Shown here one piece after another: positions 8,719-14,951 of a stretch of DNA of 64,000 nucleotides. Source of the DNA: CAZCEC01 sp964497615 (GTDB lineage Bacteria > Chloroflexota > Anaerolineae > Anaerolineales > UBA6663); NCBI GenBank assembly GCA_964497615.1, contig CAZCEC010000008.1, positions 1 to 64,000 on the forward strand. The letters run 5' to 3'. A program made the position numbers and the translations under genes. Position 1 is the first letter of the stretch, and each line of letters begins with the position of its first letter. The notes beneath the pieces are model-generated. The model had not been told where the DNA came from. It searched no databases and saw only the letters and a program-made list of their open reading frames with translations.

Positions 8719-8782
8719 GTAGTAGCGAATTTATTCGCTCCCGCCGTAAGCATTGGTCGGGAGCGAATGAATCCGCTACTAC
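8719..8782. repeat. 25-bp imperfect inverted repeat (hairpin) between operons
   Basis: Arms at 8719-8743 and 8758-8782 match at 23 of 25 positions when reverse-complemented, with a 14-base loop. One mismatch becomes a G-U wobble in RNA. The arms begin gtagtagcga and end cgctactac. No T-run follows, so it may be a repetitive extragenic palindrome, or a transcription end or mRNA stabiliser between the dehydratase and the Gfo/Idh gene. Confidence 0.85.
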
Positions 8783-8856
8783 GTTCGGTGAGTCAACGGC
8801 TTTAGGCAAAGCGTAGGGGGCAGTCGCTGGCCAACTTAGCGCAAGAGGAATTGATC

Positions 8857-9933
8857 ATGACTCCAGACAAAGCCCGCATCGCCGTCATCGGCACCGGCTG
8901 GTGGTCCACTTACACCCACCTGCCCGGCCTGCTGGACAACCCCTCCGCCGAGCTGGTGGCCATGTGTGACCAATCGCCCGCCGCGCTGGACAAGGCCAAG
9001 GCCGCCTTTGGGTCGGTGAAGCCTTACGCGGACTACCGGGAACTGCTGGCGAGCGAGAAGTTGGACGGCGCCATCGTCTCCACCACGCACGCCACGCACT
9101 ACGAGGTGACGAAGGCCTGCCTGGAAGCGGGGCTGCACGTGCTGCTGGAGAAGCCGATGGTGCTGCGCGCCGCCCACGCGCACGAATTGGTGAACCTGGC
9201 CGCGCACAAGGGGCGCGAGCTCATCGTCGGCTACCCCTGGCACTACACCGACCTGACGCGCCGCGCCCGCGACATCCTGGGCTCAGGCGAGCTGGGGGCG
9301 ATCCAGTTCACCTCCAGCCTGTTCGTCTCGATGACGATCCAGTTCTATCGCGGCAACGACGAGGCCTACCGGCCGGTGTTCAACTACCCAGTGACCGGGC
9401 CGGGGCGCAACTACTCCGACCCCAATATCTCCGGCGGCGGGCAGGGGCATTTGCAGGTGACGCACTCGGCCGGGACCCTGTTCTTTATCACTGGCCTCCA
9501 GGCCGAGCGCGTCTCAGCCTTCATGGGCAACTGGGACGTGGCCGTGGACGTGGTAGATGCCATCTCGGCCCGGTTCGCGCCCGCCCACGGGCAGGCGGCG
9601 GTGGGCACCTTCGGCAGCACCGGCAACATCGGCCAGGGCGACGGCGGCCAACTGGAGACCGGCGTGTACTGCGAGCGCGGCTATCTGCGGCTGGACCAAT
9701 CGCAAGGCACGCTCTCCGTGCGCCGCCACGATGGGCGCGAGGAGCGCTGGGACCTGGCAGCCGAGAACCGCTACCCGCGCTTCGCCACCTCGCAAAACCT
9801 GGTGGACGTGATCCTGGGCCGGGGCGAGAACGGCTCGCCAGGGACGGTGGGGGCGCGGGTGGTGGAACTGCTGGAGGCGGCGTATGTCTCGGCGGCGAAC
9901 GGGGGGATGCCGGTGAACACCGCAGATTTGTAG
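8857..9933 (+). CDS. Gfo/Idh/MocA-family oxidoreductase
   Basis: 358 residues. The N-terminal Rossmann fold carries GTGWW at 12-16 and the family's EKP motif at 98-100, whose Lys lies at the active site. The alpha/beta substrate domain follows. I chose the ATG at 8857 because an AGAGG lies seven bases upstream; a TTG two codons earlier is less likely. These enzymes oxidise sugars, inositols or sugar acids with NAD(P). It follows the catabolic run and probably acts on a related carbohydrate, but the preceding hairpin may separate it transcriptionally. Confidence 0.92.
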   Translation: MTPDKARIAVIGTGWWSTYTHLPGLLDNPSAELVAMCDQSPAALDKAKAAFGSVKPYADYRELLASEKLDGAIVSTTHATHYEVTKACLEAGLHVLLEKPMVLRAAHAHELVNLAAHKGRELIVGYPWHYTDLTRRARDILGSGELGAIQFTSSLFVSMTIQFYRGNDEAYRPVFNYPVTGPGRNYSDPNISGGGQGHLQVTHSAGTLFFITGLQAERVSAFMGNWDVAVDVVDAISARFAPAHGQAAVGTFGSTGNIGQGDGGQLETGVYCERGYLRLDQSQGTLSVRRHDGREERWDLAAENRYPRFATSQNLVDVILGRGENGSPGTVGARVVELLEAAYVSAANGGMPVNTADL

Positions 9934-9956
9934 AGTCGATTCGCGAGGCGTCGCAC

Positions 9957-10598
9957 TCAGGCAGCGGGCCGCGATTCCAGCCCGCGCCTGAGCACGGCAA
10001 TCACCTGGTCGAAGACTTCGCCCACCTCCGGGCGCTCGGCCCAGTCCTCGTCGCGCTCGCCGAAGCGCGATTGCAGGAAGGGGCCCAGGTCATTCATCAG
10101 CCCCTGCACCATAAAGCTCACCACCGCCGGGTCCAGCGCGGGGTCTAGCTCCCCGGCGGCCTGCGCCTGCGCCACCATGCCCTGAAAGTGCTCCTGGCTG
10201 AGGCGCTTGGCCTGTTCCAGCACGGTCTCGCGGAAGGGCAGCGCGGCGGTGTAGGCCCGGCGCGCCAGCCGGGCGTGCACGGGGTACTTCTGCGCGGCGC
10301 GGATGGTGGCCGACATCTGCCAGCGCAGGCGCTCGAAGAAGCCGGCCTGCGGGTCGGGCGGGGCGGTCTGCTGGAGGTAGCCCAGCATCGCGCGGTTAGC
10401 CACCTCCAGCAGATACAGGAACAGGTCCTGCTTGTCGTCGAAATACTGGTAGACGCTCCCCTTGGCGATGCCGGCCCGGGCGACGATCTTGGACACCGAA
10501 GCCGTGTTGTAGTCGTGGCTGGCAAACTCCTCCAGCGCGATGTCGGTGAAGGCCTGGCGTTTCTCGTCGGGCAGGTTCAGGAAGGTCTGTTTGGGCAC
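9957..10598 (-). CDS. TetR-family transcriptional regulator
   Basis: 213 residues with an N-terminal TetR helix-turn-helix (about 10-55, ASVSKIVARAGIAKGSVYQYF recognition region) and a variable helical ligand domain. It starts nine bases after the membrane-protein gene and so is the distal gene of that operon. Two TGACYGRYCAGTCA-like palindromes overlap the shared promoter at 11140-11169, which makes autoregulation likely. The ligand is unknown. Confidence 0.93.
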   Translation of the reverse strand: MPKQTFLNLPDEKRQAFTDIALEEFASHDYNTASVSKIVARAGIAKGSVYQYFDDKQDLFLYLLEVANRAMLGYLQQTAPPDPQAGFFERLRWQMSATIRAAQKYPVHARLARRAYTAALPFRETVLEQAKRLSQEHFQGMVAQAQAAGELDPALDPAVVSFMVQGLMNDLGPFLQSRFGERDEDWAERPEVGEVFDQVIAVLRRGLESRPAA

Positions 10599-10607
10599 GC
10601 TGTTCCG

Positions 10608-11120
10608 CTACGCCGCCGCGCGGGTCAATTTTCGGCGATTGACGTAGCGCACGCCGAAGTATACCGCCGCATCGCACACCAGCAGGCCGATCACAGCCGG
10701 GACGAGCACGGCCCAGCCGGACTCGCCGCCCTCGAACACGCTCCACGCCACCTTGCCCAGCGCCGTCAGGTTGATGATCACCAGGCCCCACCACCAGGAG
10801 CGCGTCCAGAACGCGGCCGCGGTGAGGATGAAGAACGCCGGCACCAGGGTCCACAGCAGCACCTTGGCGCCGGTAAGCGGGCCAAGGATGTACTCGCGCT
10901 CGGCCTCCAGGAACTGGGCCACCACCGGGTCCACAGCGGCGGGAGCGGGGAACCAGAACATGCTCGTCAGCAGCGCGACGATGGTCAGCAGCATCCCCTT
11001 CCAACTGCGCTTGTAGGCGAAGTAGATGTACGGCACGATGAACAGCGGGCGGATGTACCAGCTCAACACATTGTGATGGCGCGCCCAGGCCCACGCGAGA
11101 AAGTCGGTGAGAAGCTCCAT
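10608..11120 (-). CDS. Polytopic membrane protein of a TetR-controlled operon
   Basis: 170 residues with about five hydrophobic segments and a basic C-terminus. I recognise no family. The ATG at 11120 has a clear GGAGG seven bases upstream. A longer in-frame start at 11153 would lie inside the operators and is rejected. It opens with an amphipathic Trp-rich segment. Co-transcription with its TetR regulator suggests a stress- or ligand-induced membrane function, but nothing in the sequence gives a substrate. Confidence 0.8.
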   Translation of the reverse strand: MELLTDFLAWAWARHHNVLSWYIRPLFIVPYIYFAYKRSWKGMLLTIVALLTSMFWFPAPAAVDPVVAQFLEAEREYILGPLTGAKVLLWTLVPAFFILTAAAFWTRSWWWGLVIINLTALGKVAWSVFEGGESGWAVLVPAVIGLLVCDAAVYFGVRYVNRRKLTRAAA

Positions 11121-11139
11121 TCTTGCCTCCGGTGCTTGT

Positions 11140-11169
11140 GACTGACCAGTCATATGACCGATCAGTCAC
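11140..11169 (-). promoter_or_regulatory. Two adjacent TetR-type palindromic operators
   Basis: Half-palindromes at 11140-11153 (tgactgaccagtca) and 11156-11169 (tgaccgatcagtca) are two versions of the same 14-base dyad, two bases apart. They lie just downstream of the -10 box, over the start of transcription, where a bound repressor would block the polymerase. The spacing suggests cooperative binding of two dimers. Confidence 0.82.
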
Positions 11170-11170
11170 A

Positions 11171-11198
11171 TTATACGCAGTCGGGGAAGGCTGTCAAG
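11171..11198 (-). promoter_or_regulatory. Consensus sigma-70-type promoter of the TetR operon
   Basis: On the minus strand TTGACA (11198-11193) and TATAAT (11176-11171) are perfect consensus hexamers separated by 16 bases. This is the strongest promoter I can see in the window. The tandem TetR operators immediately follow. Confidence 0.85.
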
Positions 11199-11243
11199 AG
11201 CCAACGGGCACCAGCACCAGCTTTCTCGGTCTGCCGGCACCAA

Positions 11244-12473
11244 TCACGCACTCAACGGCACCCGCCAAACCCAGTAGCTGAGGGCGCCCAGCAGCGCCAG
11301 CACCCCGCACAGCGCCAGGGTGGGCCCCACACCCAGCCAGCCGGCCACCGCCACGCTGATCAGCGGGCAGATGAAGGCGCCGGTGTTGACGATGGTGGAA
11401 TAGACGCCCATATACTCCGGGCGCTTGCCCTCCGGCAGCGAGTGCAGCAGGATGTTGCCGTGGCTGAGGTTGACGCCGGCCACGAAGAAGCCGTTCAGCG
11501 CAGCGGCCGCCAGGATGGGCGTCAGGTGCGGCGACAGGCCCACCAGCAGCGGGTAAAACCCCAGGCTCAGGATCGTCAGGCGCAGGGTGCGGGGCTCGCG
11601 CAGCCGCTCGGCCGCCCAACGCCAGAACACCAGGCCGGCGATGGCGCTCACGCCCGCCACCGTGCCGTGCAGGCCCAGCCAGGCGTCGGTGGCGTCCAAC
11701 TCGCGCACGTAGCGCAGGATGAGCAACGGGCTGGCCAGCCACAGGCCGGCCTGATGCAGCAGCGCGTTGGTCAGCACGCGGCGGAAGTTCGGCTGCGCGG
11801 CCAGGTCGCTGGGCCACAGCCGCCAACCACGCCGGGCGCGGGGCAGTTGAGCGGGCGGGCCAGCCGGCGCGGCGCGGGCGGCCAGCCGGATGCGGGCCAG
11901 GCTGCTCAGCGACAACAGGCCGCACACCCAGCCAAAGACATAGATCGCCTGGTAGTTGAGAGGAAACACCACCGCCGTCAGCCAGGCCCCCACCCCCAGG
12001 GTCACGCCGCTGACGACGATGGAATTGATCAGGCTGCGGGTGGCGAACACGCGGATGCGATGCGCTTCGGGAATGACCTCGGCCAGGAGGGAGGGAATGC
12101 CGATGCCGGCCACGTGCGACGGGATGGCAAACAGGAAGATGATCAGCACCGCCAGCCCGCCCGGCGACAGGCCCGGCAGGCGCACCCACGGCACCGCCGC
12201 CAGCAGCAGGAAGCCGAGCCAATGCACGCCGAGCGATGCCAGGGTCAACGTGCGCGGGTGGCGGCGCGCCTGGAGGAAGTAGCCCGCGGGCAGGGCGATG
12301 AAGATGGCGGCCAGCGGCGGCAGCGCGCTCATCAGGCTGATGGCGGTATTCGACGCCCCGAGCCGCAGCACATACGCGCCGTTGAAGGCCAGGGTGCCCG
12401 CCAGGATGGACTGCCAGAAGATGTCCAGGTAGAGCAGCCGCGTAGTGCGCGCGTCCAGCGGGAGGGGCGGCAT
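11244..12473 (-). CDS. Major facilitator superfamily transporter
   Basis: 409 residues with 12 predicted membrane helices in two halves and a central basic/Pro-Ala loop near residue 210. The first half contains a PAGYFLQARRHPRT loop corresponding to the MFS loop 2-3 motif. I chose the ATG at 12473 (MPPLPLD). The longer reading frame adds 21 Arg/Pro-rich residues encoded by a GC hairpin region. No Shine-Dalgarno is evident. The substrate is unknown; the separation from the TetR operon promoter suggests independent expression. Confidence 0.87.
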   Translation of the reverse strand: MPPLPLDARTTRLLYLDIFWQSILAGTLAFNGAYVLRLGASNTAISLMSALPPLAAIFIALPAGYFLQARRHPRTLTLASLGVHWLGFLLLAAVPWVRLPGLSPGGLAVLIIFLFAIPSHVAGIGIPSLLAEVIPEAHRIRVFATRSLINSIVVSGVTLGVGAWLTAVVFPLNYQAIYVFGWVCGLLSLSSLARIRLAARAAPAGPPAQLPRARRGWRLWPSDLAAQPNFRRVLTNALLHQAGLWLASPLLILRYVRELDATDAWLGLHGTVAGVSAIAGLVFWRWAAERLREPRTLRLTILSLGFYPLLVGLSPHLTPILAAAALNGFFVAGVNLSHGNILLHSLPEGKRPEYMGVYSTIVNTGAFICPLISVAVAGWLGVGPTLALCGVLALLGALSYWVWRVPLSA

Positions 12474-12513
12474 TCGATGGGAGGGAGTGCAGTAAGTGGG
12501 GAGCCGCGGCCGG

Positions 12514-12529
12514 GCACGCCAGGGCGTGC
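12514..12529 (-). terminator. Possible hairpin terminator after the HD-GYP gene
   Basis: A perfect 7-base dyad (gcacgcc / ggcgtgc) lies between the HD-GYP gene and the downstream MFS gene. There is no T-run and the loop is very short, so termination is only a guess. Confidence 0.3.
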
Positions 12530-12553
12530 GGCGCACAGCGGGGGCCGGCTGGG

Positions 12554-14551
12554 CTAGGCCAGCGGGCCGGGAACTTCGTTGATCACTTGCAGAAACAGGT
12601 CCACGGCGCGGGGATCAAAGTGGCGGCCCGACTGCTCGCGGATGTACTCCAGGGTTTGGGCCGGCGACCAGGCGCGGCGGTACAGGCGGTCGGAGGTCAG
12701 CGCGTCGTACACATCCACCACCGCGAACAGGCGGGCGGCCAGCGGGATGGCCTCGCCCTTCAGCCTGCGCGGGTAGCCGCTGCCGTCCCACTTCTCGTGG
12801 TGGCAATAGGGAATGTCCAACGCCGGGCGCAGGTAGGCGATCGGCGCCAGCCACGCGTGGGCGTAGACGGGGTGCTGCCGCATGATGGCCCATTCGTCGT
12901 CGTTCAGCGGGCCGGGCTTGAACAGGATGTGGTCGGGGATGCCCAATTTGCCCACATCGTGCAGCAGCGCCCCGCGGCGCACATGCGCCAGGTCCTCGTC
13001 GCTAAAGTTCATGGCCTGCGCCAGCCGCAGCGCCAGCAGGGTCACGCGCTGCGAGTGGCCCTCGGTCTCGTTATCGCGCAGGTCCAGCGCCTTGGACCAG
13101 CCCTCGATGGTGGCGTCGTAGGCCAGCGCCAGCTCGGTGTTGGAGCGCTGCAAGCCTTCGAACATGTCGAGGCTGTCTACGGCGATAACGGCCTGGCCGG
13201 CCATGGTTTCCAGAAAAGCCAGCCAGTCGTCGTCCGGGTCGAGCCGGGCGCGATGGAAGACCTCCAGCACGCCCTTCACCTGGCCCTTGGCGATCAGCGG
13301 CGCGCCGTAATAGGCGGCAAAGCCCTCCACGTCCACCAGCCAGCGGCCGGTCAACTCATCGTCCGGCCCAATGGCGTAGCTCACGGTGCGGCGCTCCAGC
13401 ACCGCGCGCCCCGCAAAGCCCTCGCCCACCCGCAGCCGTGTCTGCTGAATAAAGGTCGAACGGAAGCCGCGCCCAGCGGCATACTCCAGGGTGTGGGTAT
13501 GCGGGTTCAGCAGCAGCACCGCGGCCGCCGCCACGCCCAGTTGGGCCGTCAACTGTTCCAGCAGGATGCCCAGCGTGATGCGCCGGTCGAGGCTGGAGAC
13601 GATCGCCAGATCAATGGCGCGCAGCGAGGAAAGGTGCTCCAACTGGCGCTGGATGCGGGCCTCGGCCTGCTGGCGCTCCGTGATGTCGCGCACGATGCCT
13701 TCGACGGCGATCAGATCGCCGGTCCCATCCAAAACCGGAACGGTGCGCTGCTCGGTCCACAGGATGCGGCCGTCTTTGCGCACCCAGCGCAGGGTGAGCG
13801 CCTGGGGAGTGTGGAGGCGCGCGCGCGCGGCTTCGAACTGCGGGCGGTCATCGGGGTGCACCAGCCGCGTCTCCAGGTCGGGGTCGGCGTAGTGCTCTTC
13901 GGGGCTGTAACCAGTGAGGGCCAATGCCGCCGGGCTGACGTAGGCATAACCGCGGCGCGGGCGCAGCTCGTAGCGGAAGATCAGGTCCTGGGCATTCTCA
14001 GCCAGCCGCCGGAAGCGGGCCTCGCTCTCGGCCAGGCTGCGGTTGGTCTCGTCCAGCGCCAGCATCTTGTCTTCAAGCTTGCGGATGAGGGCTTCGTTGT
14101 ACAGCCGGTACAGGACCGTCTCTTCTTCATCGGGCGGCGCCTGGGCGGGCGCGGCCGCGGGCGCGGCGCTTGAGGTTGGCGCGGGCCCGCCGAGCACTTC
14201 CTGCACCAACGCCACAAAGGCCTCGCCCTCCACCGGCTTGACGATGAAACGGTCGGCGCCCATTTGCAGGGCCAGGTCCTCGTCACGCGAGTCGGTGAAG
14301 GTGGCGGTGTAGAAGACAAAGGGCTTGGCGCGCAGGTGCGGATCGCGCTTGCACTCCAGGCACAGCGCAAAGCCATCCATCTGCGGCATGAGGATGTCGG
14401 AGATGATCAGGTCCGGCTGGGCGCGGCGGGCCCGGTCCAGGGCGTCGGCGCCGTTGGCGGCCTCCAGCACCTCGTGGCCGGCGGCGGTCAGCGTGGCGCG
14501 CAGCAGGTAGCGGTTCTGTTCGAGGTCGTCCACCACCAGGATCAGGCTCAT
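12554..14551 (-). CDS. Response regulator: receiver-PAS-GAF-HD-GYP cyclic-di-GMP phosphodiesterase
   Basis: 665 residues. An N-terminal receiver (phospho-acceptor D52, SDILMP) is followed by a PAS domain (about 190-310), a GAF domain (about 335-470) and an HD-GYP domain. The HD-GYP domain keeps HDVGK, HHEKWDGSGYP and the DVYDALTSDRLYR segment, so hydrolysis of c-di-GMP should be possible. The ATG at 14551 begins the receiver; the upstream extension overlaps another regulator gene and is noise. It starts seven bases after the CheY-like gene, making it the output of this kinase operon. Confidence 0.93.
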   Translation of the reverse strand: MSLILVVDDLEQNRYLLRATLTAAGHEVLEAANGADALDRARRAQPDLIISDILMPQMDGFALCLECKRDPHLRAKPFVFYTATFTDSRDEDLALQMGADRFIVKPVEGEAFVALVQEVLGGPAPTSSAAPAAAPAQAPPDEEETVLYRLYNEALIRKLEDKMLALDETNRSLAESEARFRRLAENAQDLIFRYELRPRRGYAYVSPAALALTGYSPEEHYADPDLETRLVHPDDRPQFEAARARLHTPQALTLRWVRKDGRILWTEQRTVPVLDGTGDLIAVEGIVRDITERQQAEARIQRQLEHLSSLRAIDLAIVSSLDRRITLGILLEQLTAQLGVAAAAVLLLNPHTHTLEYAAGRGFRSTFIQQTRLRVGEGFAGRAVLERRTVSYAIGPDDELTGRWLVDVEGFAAYYGAPLIAKGQVKGVLEVFHRARLDPDDDWLAFLETMAGQAVIAVDSLDMFEGLQRSNTELALAYDATIEGWSKALDLRDNETEGHSQRVTLLALRLAQAMNFSDEDLAHVRRGALLHDVGKLGIPDHILFKPGPLNDDEWAIMRQHPVYAHAWLAPIAYLRPALDIPYCHHEKWDGSGYPRRLKGEAIPLAARLFAVVDVYDALTSDRLYRRAWSPAQTLEYIREQSGRHFDPRAVDLFLQVINEVPGPLA

Positions 14552-14558
14552 ACGCGCC

Positions 14559-14948
14559 TCAGCCTGGCTCCGCGGGCAGCGCCCCCGGCGGCAGGAAGGC
14601 CAGCACCTCCGCCAGGAAAGTATCGGGGTTGATGGGTTTCTCGATGTAGCCATTGCAGCCGGCCGCCAGCACGTTCTCGCGGTCGCCGGCCATGGCATAG
14701 GACGTGACGGCCACAATGGGCGTGGCGGCCAGCGCGGGGTTGCGGCGCAGCTCGCGGGCCACCGCATACCCATCCATCACCGGCAGTTGGATATCCAGCA
14801 GGATGAGTTCGGGGCGCACCGCCTCGGCCTGGAGGATGCCTTCGCGGCCGTCGCGGGCCGCCGAGACGCGGTGCCCGTGCTTCTCCAGGATGAACGACTC
14901 CAGGTACAGGTTCTGCTCGTTGTCTTCGATGATCAGAATGTGCGCCAC
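14559..14948 (-). CDS. Single-domain response regulator (CheY-like)
   Basis: 129 residues forming one receiver domain. Acidic pocket E8/D9, phospho-acceptor D52, T81 and K103 (EKP) are all present. It lies between the sensor kinase (3-base gap) and the HD-GYP regulator (7-base gap). It could act as a phosphate sink or as an intermediate in signal flow from the kinase to the HD-GYP protein. Confidence 0.93.
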   Translation of the reverse strand: MAHILIIEDNEQNLYLESFILEKHGHRVSAARDGREGILQAEAVRPELILLDIQLPVMDGYAVARELRRNPALAATPIVAVTSYAMAGDRENVLAAGCNGYIEKPINPDTFLAEVLAFLPPGALPAEPG

Positions 14949-14951
14949 ACG

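Noticed and set aside
8783..8856. Riboswitch before the Gfo/Idh gene
   Set aside because: No known aptamer core could be recognised in the short stretch after the hairpin.
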